Assembly (NCBI GenBank): GCA_902464195.1
Contig: CABQJB010000115.1
Location: 1 to 6,570, forward strand
Source: an uncultured Megasphaera sp.
GTDB lineage: Bacteria > Bacillota > Negativicutes > Veillonellales > Megasphaeraceae
DNA length: 6,570 nt
Direction of reading: 5' to 3'
Shown here: piece after piece, positions 1 to 6,086 of the stretch
Numbering within the stretch: the first letter of the stretch is position 1
Layout: each line of letters opens with the position of its first letter
The notes under the pieces: generated by a model
What the model saw: the letters and a program-made list of their open reading frames with translations, nothing else
The model's database searches: none
What the model was told of the DNA's origin: nothing
Made by a program: the position numbers and the translations under genes

Positions 1-143
1 ATCATTAATTATACACCAATTATGTCAAGAATTTAAAGGCCTAACCGCCAAAAAATGGATAGTAAAAACAACTATTTTACATATGACGACAAGGTGTGCT
101 ATTTTTTAAAATGTAACGTTTTGAATCGGCATGGAATTGCTAT
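1..143. other. AT-rich intergenic stretch, no gene seen
   Basis: This stretch is clearly richer in A and T than the genes to its right, and I find no convincing reading frame with a ribosome binding site. On the minus strand there is a TTGACA (complement of 23-28) and a TATAAT (complement of 8-13), but only 9 bases separate them, so they do not form one standard promoter. Either could belong to a promoter for a leftward gene outside the window. Together with the repeat and terminator up to 313, it separates the operon on the right from whatever lies to the left. Confidence 0.5.
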
Positions 144-241
144 CGTAGGGGCGCCCGTCAGATTATGGGGACGACAAACAGCATGACCAGTATGAGCTAT
201 GCCCGGGATTCACGCGGGCTCCCCACGTGGGAGCCCCTACG
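144..241. repeat. MITE-like or REP-like intergenic repeat with 13-bp terminal inverted repeats
   Basis: The left end reads CGTAGGGGCGCCC (144-156) and the right end GGGAGCCCCTACG (229-241). These are inverted copies with one mismatch, bounding about 98 bp. Inside the right end, GGGCTCCC (216-223) and GGGAGCCC (229-236) form a perfect 8-bp inverted repeat, and CCCACGTGGG (222-231) is palindromic, so the right half can fold in more than one register. It has no coding capacity and no clear flanking target duplication. It lies next to the operon's terminator, a common place for non-autonomous repeats. A shorter relative may lie at 5353-5369. Whether it was ever mobile cannot be told from a single copy. 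Confidence 0.55.
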
Positions 242-272
242 AAAAAAGCGCTGCCGTCAGGGGCAGCGCTTT
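242..272 (-). terminator. Rho-independent terminator of the five-gene operon
   Basis: AAAGCGCTGCC (245-255) and GGCAGCGCTTT (262-272) form a perfect 11-bp stem with a 6-base loop. Read on the minus strand, the stem runs into six T residues (complement of 242-247). It starts about 41 bases past the last stop codon of the operon. On the plus strand only three T follow the stem, so it should work mainly leftward. Confidence 0.9.
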
Positions 273-313
273 GCACTAAATCGTATAACTATAAATTTTG
301 TAAATTCCATACA

Positions 314-556
314 CTACTTCTTTTCAGCTTCAGCCAAGGCTTCCTGGCGGGTCAGGATGCGGACCGGGATGGGCAGCGATTGGAGTACATCAATCGTTTC
401 CCTGGCCGTGTCTTTCGTCGTCCTGACGAAGCCGAGGCCTTTCTTGCCGTCCAGGGCCGTGACCACGCCCAGGTAGTCGCAGCCTTCGATGATGCGGTTG
501 ATGAAGGTCATCTCCGACGGTGGGGCCTGGAAGTAGACCCAGTCTTCATCAAACAT
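314..556 (-). CDS. DUF4911 domain small protein, translationally coupled to trhP
   Basis: An 80-residue protein that I assign to the DUF4911 family, found in Firmicutes and of unknown function. The predicted order of secondary structure is strand (about 5-11), helix (14-28), strand (29-36), strand (40-46), helix (48-60), strand (63-69), then a charged C-terminal helix. This beta-alpha-beta-beta-alpha-beta order is that of ferredoxin-like and ACT-like folds; that is my inference from the sequence pattern. There is no signal peptide or membrane segment, so it should be cytosolic. Its ATG overlaps the end of the U32 gene by 8 bases (ATGTTTGA), and its ribosome binding site AGGTGA lies within the last codons of that gene, so the two are probably made together. 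It is the last gene before the terminator. The gene call is firm; the role is unknown, with a helper role for the U32 enzyme the simplest guess. Confidence 0.85.
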   Translation of the reverse strand: MFDEDWVYFQAPPSEMTFINRIIEGCDYLGVVTALDGKKGLGFVRTTKDTARETIDVLQSLPIPVRILTRQEALAEAEKK

Positions 557-1787
557 GGCTCTTCACCTGGCGGCGCATCATGGAATACGGTTCCAGCCGT
601 TCCGGTACGGCCAGGCCGACGAGCTGCTGGGCGTGGCGGGCGGCGTCGAGTTCCTGGCCGTCTTCGTCGACGATGCGGTCGATGGTATAGCGGACCAGAT
701 GGCCTTTGGGCTGGAGGAATTCGACGGTCTGGCCCAGTTTGAAGTGGTTCCGCTGTTCCACCCAGGCCAGGCCTTTTGCTTCGTCATAGGACTTGACCAG
801 GCCGATGAAGTCATGGGTCTGGGTATTGCTCGACTGGCTGTAGACCTGGTCGGCCGCCGTCGGCCGGGAGACGGAGAAGCCCCGCGTATAGGGCCGGTGG
901 GAAATCTTTTCCAGTTCGTCGAGCCATTCCTGGCGGACCGTAAAGTGTTCCGGGTCGGCTTCGTAGGCATCGAAAGCCTGGCGGTAGACCTTGGTCACGG
1001 TAGCGACGTAGTGGATGCTCTTCATGCGCCCTTCGATCTTGAGGCTCGTAAAGCCGGCGTCGTAGAGGTCCGGCAGATACGGCAGGAGGCAGAGGTCCTT
1101 GGAGTTGAAGATGTACGTCCCCCGTTCATCTTCGACGACAGGGAAATACTGGCCCGGCCGCTTTTCTTCGACGACGTTGTATTTGAATCGGCAGCACTGG
1201 ACACATTCGCCGCGGTTCGAGTCGCGGTCGCCCTGGGTGAAATAATTGCTCAGCAGGCAGCGGCCGGAATAAGAAATGCACATGGCGCCGTGGATGAAAC
1301 CTTCCAGTTCGACATCGGGCACTTTGGCATGGATTTCCTTGACGTCGCGGAGGCTCACTTCGCGGGCCATGACGACGCGCGATGCGCCGTTGTCGCGCCA
1401 GAACTTCGTCGATGCCCAGTTGGTCGTATTGGCCTGGGTCGAGATGTGGATAGGCAGGTCGGGCACGAGCTGCCGGGCCAGTGAAAAGATGCCCGGGTCA
1501 GCGATGAGCAGGGCGTCGACACCGATATCACGCAGATAGACGAGGTATTCCGGCAAGCCCTTGAGGTCGTCGTTGTGCGGGAAGATGTTGACCGTCACGT
1601 GGATGTGCTTGCCCTGGTCATGGGCATAGTCGACGGCTTCCTTCAGTTCTTCATTGGAGAAGTTGTCGCTGAAGGCCCGCAGGCCAAAGGACTTCCCGCC
1701 CAAATATACGGCATCGGCGCCGTATAAAAAGGCCATCTTCATCTTATCCATACTGCCGGCAGGAGCCAGCAATTCCATTTTTCCCAT
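549..1787 (-). CDS. trhP: U32 family protein, TrhP-like tRNA 5-hydroxyuridine synthase
   Basis: A 412-residue peptidase-family U32 protein. Despite the family name, TrhP members (E. coli YegQ, B. subtilis YrrN/YrrO) are prephenate-dependent enzymes that hydroxylate uridine 34 of tRNA to ho5U. The N-terminus has the family's ELLAPAGS start (5-12) and GADAVYLGG (23-31). The U32 signature is clear at about 162-180 (EGFIHGAMC, then SGRCLLS). Cys170, Cys177, Cys195 and Cys198 or Cys199 are spaced as expected for the iron-sulfur cluster. A beta-rich C-terminal domain follows from about 325. Length fits TrhP (about 420-450 residues) and not RlhA (about 650) or UbiU/UbiV (about 300). The ATG is 4 bases past the trmR stop, with AAAGGA from the trmR end as ribosome binding site; Met4 is a weaker alternative. 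Only one U32 gene is present here, whereas B. subtilis has two in tandem. The neighbouring methyltransferase supports the tRNA role. Confidence 0.87.
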   Translation of the reverse strand: MGKMELLAPAGSMDKMKMAFLYGADAVYLGGKSFGLRAFSDNFSNEELKEAVDYAHDQGKHIHVTVNIFPHNDDLKGLPEYLVYLRDIGVDALLIADPGIFSLARQLVPDLPIHISTQANTTNWASTKFWRDNGASRVVMAREVSLRDVKEIHAKVPDVELEGFIHGAMCISYSGRCLLSNYFTQGDRDSNRGECVQCCRFKYNVVEEKRPGQYFPVVEDERGTYIFNSKDLCLLPYLPDLYDAGFTSLKIEGRMKSIHYVATVTKVYRQAFDAYEADPEHFTVRQEWLDELEKISHRPYTRGFSVSRPTAADQVYSQSSNTQTHDFIGLVKSYDEAKGLAWVEQRNHFKLGQTVEFLQPKGHLVRYTIDRIVDEDGQELDAARHAQQLVGLAVPERLEPYSMMRRQVKSHV

Positions 1788-1791
1788 TCTC

Positions 1792-2385
1792 TTATCCTTT
1801 CCATTGCGAAACGGTCATGCCGTCGCCATTTTCAAAAAATACAGTCTCAAAAAGGGACCGGTCGTCGACGAGGTCCATGAATTCCCGCAGGCGGGTCACG
1901 GCCGTGCGGTGCTTGTGCGGCAGGGTCCCTTGGATATAAAACATGTCGTGGTAGTCGATGTTGTCCGCTGCGACGATGGCCCCGGGCAGGAGCTTGGGCA
2001 GGAGATGGCGCAGCTGGCGCACATACTGCCCTTTCGGCCCGTCGAGGAAGACGAAGTCCCACGGACCGGGCAGCTTTTCAGCCAGCGCCGTCCCATCGCC
2101 GTGGAGGACCGTAATGACCGACGCATACGGCGAGCGCCGGATGAAGCGGCAGGCCAGGTCATAGCGTTCGTCATCGAGTTCGATTGTCGTAATCGTCCCG
2201 CCCGGTGCCAGGAACGGTGCCATCTGCAGGGCCGAATAGCCGATGCAGGTCCCGATTTCCAGGACATGCTTTGGCCGGCACGATGCCAGGATGCCCGTAA
2301 AGAGAGGCAGCTCGCTGTCGCGCAGGATAGGCAGATTCTTCTCGCGGGCACAGGCCTTCATATCCTGGAACAAAGCGTCCATCAT
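1792..2385 (-). CDS. trmR: TrmR-like SAM-dependent tRNA 5-hydroxyuridine methyltransferase
   Basis: A 197-residue class I methyltransferase of the O-methyltransferase family 3 type. Motif I is VLEIGTCIGYSA (41-52), with an acidic residue at the end of strand 2 (Glu69 in TTIELDDER). The metal-site pattern is FLDGPK (Asp115) and ADN (Asp141, Asn142), as expected for a magnesium-dependent enzyme. Family 3 also includes catechol-type O-methyltransferases, so sequence alone leaves the substrate open. The position between mltG and a TrhP-like U32 gene matches B. subtilis yrrM (trmR), which methylates ho5U34 to mo5U34 in tRNA; that context drives the name. The start codon overlaps the mltG stop in ATGA, with CAGGAG (complement of 2394-2399) 8 bases upstream. 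A second ATG follows at once, so residue 1 or 2 is the true start. It is slightly shorter than B. subtilis TrmR but has all core motifs. Confidence 0.87.
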   Translation of the reverse strand: MMDALFQDMKACAREKNLPILRDSELPLFTGILASCRPKHVLEIGTCIGYSALQMAPFLAPGGTITTIELDDERYDLACRFIRRSPYASVITVLHGDGTALAEKLPGPWDFVFLDGPKGQYVRQLRHLLPKLLPGAIVAADNIDYHDMFYIQGTLPHKHRTAVTRLREFMDLVDDRSLFETVFFENGDGMTVSQWKG

Positions 2386-3440
2386 GGCATGTGCTCCTGG
2401 ACGTTCTTCATATGATCCTCATAGGTGGCGGCGAAGTAATTATGGCCGTCCTTATCGGCGACGAAATAGAGATAGTTCGTCTGCGGCGCCTCGAGGATGG
2501 CTTCCATGCAATCCATGCCGGGGTTGCCGATGGGTCCCGGCGGCAAGCCTTCATAGAGATAGGTATTATACGGCGAATCGTACTGTGTTTCGTTGATGCT
2601 GTAAGCGGCCTTGTGGGTCCCCATGGCATAGGAAATGCTGGCATCGGACTGGAGTTTCATGTGGATCTTCAGGCGGTTCTCGAAGACCGACGCGATGAGG
2701 GGCCGGTCCTTTTCGTATTTCGCTTCCTTCTCGATGAGCGACGCCAAGGTGACGAACTGGTAGACTGACAGGTTCTGCTTGGCAATGCCCGCTTTCATGG
2801 CGTCCGTCAAATGGGCGTCGAAGTTCTTGAGCATCAGGGCGACGACGTCGTCAGCCGTCGCATCATAAGGGATGAAATACGTGTCCGGGAAGAGGAAACC
2901 TTCCGTCGGGAAAGTCACTTTGCGATTCCCTTTCATGTACGGCAGGAGCTGATCCGACGACGAGGCGGCCTTGAGGAAATCGGCTTCGCTGATGCGCCCG
3001 TTGGCGGCGACAGCCTTGGCGATTTCCCGGACCGTATAGCCTTCGGGGACGACCAGGCGGTCGGCTTCGGACTTGCCGCTGGTCAGTTTTTCCAGCAGCG
3101 TATGGAGGCTCATGCGCGAATCGAAGGTGTACTCGCCGGCATGGATGTCCCCGGCCTGGCCGGTGACGGTCGCGATGGCGCGGAACCACAGCGGGCTGGC
3201 AATATAGCCTTCATCAGTCAGGACATCGCCGACTTCGGACGCCGTCATGTCGCTGCGGACGTGGACGTAGCCGCTCTTATAGGGCAGGAGGAAATTCGGG
3301 CCGAAATAGCCGTAGGCCACGGCGGCGATGCCGAGACAGACCAGGCCGGCTATGGCGGCGGCGATACGGCGGCCCTTCTTTTTAGGCGGAACCGGTGGTT
3401 TCGCATGAAGTTGTGTCGGTGTATGATTCTGTTGTTCCAT
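2382..3440 (-). CDS. mltG: MltG (YceG-like) endolytic peptidoglycan transglycosylase
   Basis: A 352-residue inner-membrane lytic transglycosylase that cuts nascent glycan strands and is thought to set their length during wall synthesis. A proline- and lysine-rich cytosolic tail (1-24) precedes one transmembrane helix (about 25-46), placing the rest outside the membrane. A LysM-like region follows (about 57-120), then the YceG catalytic domain. Diagnostic motifs are VPEGYT (131-136), TEGFLFPDTY (179-188), ASLIEKEA (233-240) with Glu237 as the expected catalytic residue, SVFENRL (251-257), LQSDAS (263-268), YNTYLYEGLPPGPIGNPG (291-308) and YFVADKDG (325-332). Length is typical. The ATG lies 8 bases past the DUF4127 stop; AGGA of the ribosome binding site overlaps that stop (TAGGA). 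The stop overlaps the trmR start. In B. subtilis mltG (yrrL) also precedes trmR, so the link is old, though the functional tie between wall cutting and tRNA modification is unclear. Confidence 0.95.
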   Translation of the reverse strand: MEQQNHTPTQLHAKPPVPPKKKGRRIAAAIAGLVCLGIAAVAYGYFGPNFLLPYKSGYVHVRSDMTASEVGDVLTDEGYIASPLWFRAIATVTGQAGDIHAGEYTFDSRMSLHTLLEKLTSGKSEADRLVVPEGYTVREIAKAVAANGRISEADFLKAASSSDQLLPYMKGNRKVTFPTEGFLFPDTYFIPYDATADDVVALMLKNFDAHLTDAMKAGIAKQNLSVYQFVTLASLIEKEAKYEKDRPLIASVFENRLKIHMKLQSDASISYAMGTHKAAYSINETQYDSPYNTYLYEGLPPGPIGNPGMDCMEAILEAPQTNYLYFVADKDGHNYFAATYEDHMKNVQEHMP

Positions 3441-3448
3441 GGTGTATC

Positions 3449-5287
3449 CTATTTCTGTGCAGCCCAGGTACGGCTCTGCTGGGCTTTTTCTTCACTGTGA
3501 TTGATGGCCTGGGCCTGTTTTTCCTGTTCGTAACGGGCCTGGGCAGCGGCCTTGGCAGCCTGGAGCTGGGCCTGGACAGCCGGGTCGGCCTGGGTGACCG
3601 TCCCGTCGGCATTGACCGTCTGGGCCGCATCGAGCTGGGCCTGGGCCGCCGAGACTTCATTGGCCAGGTTCTGGAGTTCGCGGTTATTCATGTCGTGGCG
3701 CACGTCGGCTTCCAAGGGGACAGACGGCGTCGGCTTGACGTCGACATAGACTTCGAACAGGCGCTGCCACGGCAGGGTGACATCGACGGTCTTGGGGTCG
3801 ATGCCGAGATACGTCGACGCATAGCGCTGGAGCTGTTCTTTCGTGCGGCTCTGGAGTTCTTCGTTGAGCGTCGGGTAATACTGAGTGACGACGCCGGCTT
3901 CCAGTTTCTGCTGCATACGGTAGATGTAGTCGCGGACATTGGCCTGATAAGCCCAGTTGTCGAGGTACTGCGTGGTCAGCATGTCGCGGTGGGCATCGGC
4001 CGTCATGTACTTGGACAAGACGCCCTGGGCGATGCCGTAGCCGACGGAATTGCTGGCCGTGTTCCAGCCGTTGTAGGCGGCCAGGCGGTACATCATCTTA
4101 TCCTGATAGAGGCCGTAGACCAGGGTATTGTCGGAACCGTTGGAAAAGGCCATATCGACGATGCTGACCGGGATATCGAGGTTGACGGCCTTTTCGATCT
4201 GCGTCAGGAAATCCCGCGTCGACTGGAGCATGATCGGGAAGTTTTCAAAGTTCGCCGATTCCGTCGTCGACGTCGTCAGCGGCGTGTTGACGGCCAGCAA
4301 GAGGTCCGGCCGTTCGTTGTCGACCATGGTGCCGCCAATGGCTTCGACGTGGGACGCAATGGTCTTGCCGATGGCCTGGCCGTCATAGCGGGGCACGGTC
4401 TTTTCGCCGCCGCCCAAGGGATAGATGACGGTAATCTTGGGATGATAATTATTGAAATCGTTGCTGGCCCGCGTAATGAGCAGCAGGCCCAGCTGGTCGG
4501 CGCCGGGGAAGGAGCCGAAAGCCGTCTTGGGGATGCCCGTACCGGCCATTTCCAGGTACTTCGATTCCAGCGACGACTGGGTGCTGACGGAATTATCGTC
4601 GTGGCCCAGGCTGTAATAGGTAAAGACGCCTTGGCGGGCATCGTCGATGAGGCGGTAATTGATGCTCATATTCTTGCGGCGCCGGTTATACCAGTCCTGG
4701 AGGTATTCCATGGGCACGCGGCGCATGATGGCGAACCAGTCGTTGCGTTCCTGCGGGTTCAGGCCTTCTTCGTCCATCTTGGCCTGGAGCGACGCCAGCT
4801 GGTAGATGTCGGAGCCCATAGTCAGGTAATAGTCCGGTTCGACGCCCTTGCCGCCGGCCCAGGGACTGCGCATGACCGTGCTGAAGACATAAATGGGCAC
4901 ATTCTTGTGCGATTTATGTAAGTTTTCGACCTTTTCCAGCCGCGCCGTCAGCGTTTCCATAGGCAGGTTATGCTTGCGCGAATCGACGAGGCCGCCGTAA
5001 ACCAGAGAATCGATGGACAGGACCATGGCGTCGGCCTTGCCGGCATTGGCATCGACCCAGGCCATGAGCTTGTCCGGCGAACCGTGGAAATTCATGCCCG
5101 ACAAATACTGGGCCGGCGGTGTCAGGACCTGATAGCCTGCCGCTTCGGCCGTGCTGACCGTATATTCATAATCGACAGGCCGGTCATCCTGGGGTACATA
5201 TAAAATCGTCTTTGCCAGTGCAGCCGGCGAGGCACATAAAAAGAAAGACGCTACGGCCAGGCTGACTGCTTTCTGTAACAGATTCAC
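3449..5287 (-). CDS. Exported DUF4127 family protein with Ala/Gln-rich C-terminal tail
   Basis: A 612-residue protein of the DUF4127 family; no established biochemical function is known to me. A typical Sec signal peptide is present: MNLLQK, a hydrophobic core (about 7-20) and an ALA site, with likely cleavage between 25 and 26. Cys18 does not sit in a lipobox. Recognisable family blocks are VPQDDRPV (31-38), IDSLVYGGLVDSR (92-104), YVFSTVMRSP (133-142), GHDDNSVS (228-235), GADQLGLLLITRA (262-274), IVDMAFSNGSDNTLV (376-390) and AYNGWNTASNSVGYG (404-418). The many conserved Asp, His and Asn residues suggest a metal- or sugar-handling enzyme, but this is inference. From about 534 the chain turns into an Ala/Gln/Glu-rich stretch, probably helical, that looks added to the core. 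The start is GTG, chosen because AGGAG lies 7 bases upstream and the signal peptide begins there. It leads the operon and precedes mltG by 8 bases, so a cell-envelope role is plausible. Confidence 0.9.
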   Translation of the reverse strand: MNLLQKAVSLAVASFFLCASPAALAKTILYVPQDDRPVDYEYTVSTAEAAGYQVLTPPAQYLSGMNFHGSPDKLMAWVDANAGKADAMVLSIDSLVYGGLVDSRKHNLPMETLTARLEKVENLHKSHKNVPIYVFSTVMRSPWAGGKGVEPDYYLTMGSDIYQLASLQAKMDEEGLNPQERNDWFAIMRRVPMEYLQDWYNRRRKNMSINYRLIDDARQGVFTYYSLGHDDNSVSTQSSLESKYLEMAGTGIPKTAFGSFPGADQLGLLLITRASNDFNNYHPKITVIYPLGGGEKTVPRYDGQAIGKTIASHVEAIGGTMVDNERPDLLLAVNTPLTTSTTESANFENFPIMLQSTRDFLTQIEKAVNLDIPVSIVDMAFSNGSDNTLVYGLYQDKMMYRLAAYNGWNTASNSVGYGIAQGVLSKYMTADAHRDMLTTQYLDNWAYQANVRDYIYRMQQKLEAGVVTQYYPTLNEELQSRTKEQLQRYASTYLGIDPKTVDVTLPWQRLFEVYVDVKPTPSVPLEADVRHDMNNRELQNLANEVSAAQAQLDAAQTVNADGTVTQADPAVQAQLQAAKAAAQARYEQEKQAQAINHSEEKAQQSRTWAAQK

Positions 5288-5294
5288 GTTATCA

Positions 5295-5299
5295 CTCCT
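5295..5299 (-). promoter_or_regulatory. Ribosome binding site that fixes the GTG start of the DUF4127 gene
   Basis: AGGAG on the minus strand, 7 bases before the GTG at 5287-5285. No in-frame ATG gives an intact signal peptide, so this site decides the start. Confidence 0.8.
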
Positions 5300-5326
5300 A
5301 GTATGAAGAAAAAAATTGTACCCTTT

Positions 5327-5335
5327 ATTATATCA
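5327..5335 (-). promoter_or_regulatory. Extended -10 promoter of the DUF4127-mltG-trmR-trhP operon
   Basis: The minus strand reads TGATATAAT, a perfect TGnTATAAT extended -10. At a 17-base spacing the -35 position holds TACAAA, a poor match, which fits an extended -10 promoter. Transcription would start near 5320, giving a leader of about 33 bases. A second TACAAT (complement of 5315-5320) lacks any -35 and is less likely. Read-through from the TRIC-family gene upstream is also possible because no strong terminator separates them. Confidence 0.65.
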
Positions 5336-5352
5336 CGGCCCTGGGAAAATTT

Positions 5353-5369
5353 GTAGGGGCGGCCCTACG
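5353..5369. repeat. Short TAGGGG-type hairpin covering the stop codon of the TRIC-family gene
   Basis: GTAGGG (5353-5358) and CCCTAC (5363-5368) form a 6-bp stem with a GCGG loop. The TAG stop of the membrane protein gene lies in the right arm. The ends resemble those of the repeat at 144-241, as if that element had lost its interior. Read leftward, the stem is followed by AAATTTT and not a clean T run, so it would be at best a weak terminator. Confidence 0.45.
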
Positions 5370-6027
5370 CTCTCCGATGGCGGGCGCGGCGTATCCTGGG
5401 GATGTTGAGGTGCAGGCGGATGGCGACCAGGCGGATGGCGACGGTGACGGAAAAGCTGACGATGGCGCCGACTTCCAGGGGTACCTCGAAGGGGATGACG
5501 GCGCCGTACAAGAGGATGCTGCCCAGGAGAGACGCCGTCGCGTAGACTTCCTTGCGCAGGACGCCGGGGATGCGCCCGGCCAGGACGTCGCGGATGACGC
5601 CGCCGCCGACAGCCGTCAGGACGCCGAGGGTGATGTCGAGGATCCAGTAGTCGGGATAGTAGAAACAGCCCAGGAGGGTCCCAGTGACCGTAAAGGAACC
5701 GAGGCCGATGGCATCGCAGACGAGATACCAGATGGAAAGGCGGCCGACGACGCGGCGCCACATGCGGATATTGAAATAACGGACCGTCACGGTGATGACG
5801 GCCATGGACCCGAGGATGATCCACAAATAGATACTGTTCTTAAAAGCAGCCGGCGGGATATTGCCGATGAGGATGTCGCGGATGATACCGCCGCCGACAG
5901 CCGTCGCCGCACTGAGGACGAAGATGCCGAAGAGGTCCATGCGCCGCGAAATGGCTGCAAAGACGCCGGATACGGCAAAGGCCGTCGTCCCTAATAAGTC
6001 GAAAATATGCCACCAAATGGCATCCAT
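5365..6027 (-). CDS. TRIC-type (UPF0126/YadS) cation channel family membrane protein
   Basis: A 220-residue integral membrane protein of the bacterial TRIC family (formerly UPF0126, E. coli YadS). Structural work on family members shows trimeric cation channels; the physiological role in bacteria is not settled. Two internal repeats are obvious: TAVGGGIIRDILIGNIP (42-58) and TAVGGGVIRDVLAGRIPG (138-155), each with the GGGxxRDxL signature that kinks the pore helices. Seven membrane segments can be drawn (roughly 8-25, 33-47, 66-84, 100-121, 129-143, 162-180, 185-204). The C-terminus is short and arginine-rich. Length is usual for the family. The ATG is preceded by AAGGAAGGGG ending 8 bases upstream, and no other good start exists nearby. 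It diverges from tadA across a 70-base gap and lies 77 bases upstream of the DUF4127 operon, on the same strand. Confidence 0.9.
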   Translation of the reverse strand: MDAIWWHIFDLLGTTAFAVSGVFAAISRRMDLFGIFVLSAATAVGGGIIRDILIGNIPPAAFKNSIYLWIILGSMAVITVTVRYFNIRMWRRVVGRLSIWYLVCDAIGLGSFTVTGTLLGCFYYPDYWILDITLGVLTAVGGGVIRDVLAGRIPGVLRKEVYATASLLGSILLYGAVIPFEVPLEVGAIVSFSVTVAIRLVAIRLHLNIPRIRRARHRRA

Positions 6028-6052
6028 AGCAGTTTCCCCTTCCTTGTTTTCG

Positions 6053-6061
6053 TGTTATGAT
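6053..6061 (+). promoter_or_regulatory. Probable extended -10 promoter of tadA
   Basis: TGTTATGAT matches TGnTATAAT with one mismatch in the hexamer. The -35 position at 17 bases (TTTCCC) is poor. Transcription would start near 6068, leaving a leader of about 30 bases that includes the AGGAGA site. Confidence 0.5.
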
Positions 6062-6081
6062 AAACGTAAATTTTTTGTTAA
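6054..6081 (-). promoter_or_regulatory. Possible promoter of the TRIC-family gene, overlapping the tadA promoter
   Basis: On the minus strand, TTAACA (complement of 6076-6081) and CATAAC (complement of 6054-6059) are 16 bases apart. They match the -35 and -10 consensus at five and four of six bases. The -10 falls on nearly the same bases as the tadA -10, so the two polymerases would compete. The match is only moderate. Confidence 0.35.
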
Positions 6082-6086
6082 GGAGA
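6081..6086 (+). promoter_or_regulatory. Ribosome binding site that decides the tadA start
   Basis: AGGAGA is the only good site near the tadA N-terminus. Its distance to the ATG at 6098 is 11 bases, a little long. The open frame runs further upstream, to 5861, but that part overlaps the TRIC-family gene and has no TadA-like sequence. Confidence 0.75.

Noticed and set aside
8..28. TTGACA and TATAAT on the minus strand near the left edge
   Set aside because: Each matches consensus, but the spacing is 9 bases instead of about 17, so they cannot act as one sigma-70 type promoter. The leftward gene cannot be seen.
165..742. Overlapping plus-strand frames starting near 165 and 227
   Set aside because: They begin within the intergenic repeat, run through the terminator and then antisense to DUF4911 and trhP; no ribosome binding site or family match.
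555..1484. A 309-codon plus-strand frame antisense to trhP
   Set aside because: It mirrors a well-supported U32 gene and has no ribosome binding site or recognisable motif.
549..1787. Reading the U32 gene as a secreted collagenase-type protease
   Set aside because: There is no signal peptide, the conserved cysteines fit an iron-sulfur site, and the methyltransferase neighbour points to tRNA modification. The protease label is historical.
2811..3500. A 229-codon plus-strand frame antisense to mltG
   Set aside because: The opposite strand encodes a full MltG with all catalytic motifs; this frame is a by-product of codon bias.
3395..4921. A 508-codon open frame on the plus strand, antisense to the DUF4127 gene
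   Set aside because: The minus-strand frame has a signal peptide, family motifs and good ribosome binding sites. The antisense frame is open because of the strong GC bias at third positions and resembles no family I know.
3449..5287. DUF4127 protein as a lipoprotein because of Cys18 in the signal region
   Set aside because: The residues before Cys18 (FFL) do not form a lipobox, while a normal ALA cleavage site follows at about 25.
5377..5994. A 205-codon plus-strand frame rich in Asp, Ala and Gly inside the TRIC-family gene
   Set aside because: It looks like an acidic repeat protein, but its composition is simply the complement of the GC-rich membrane protein gene.
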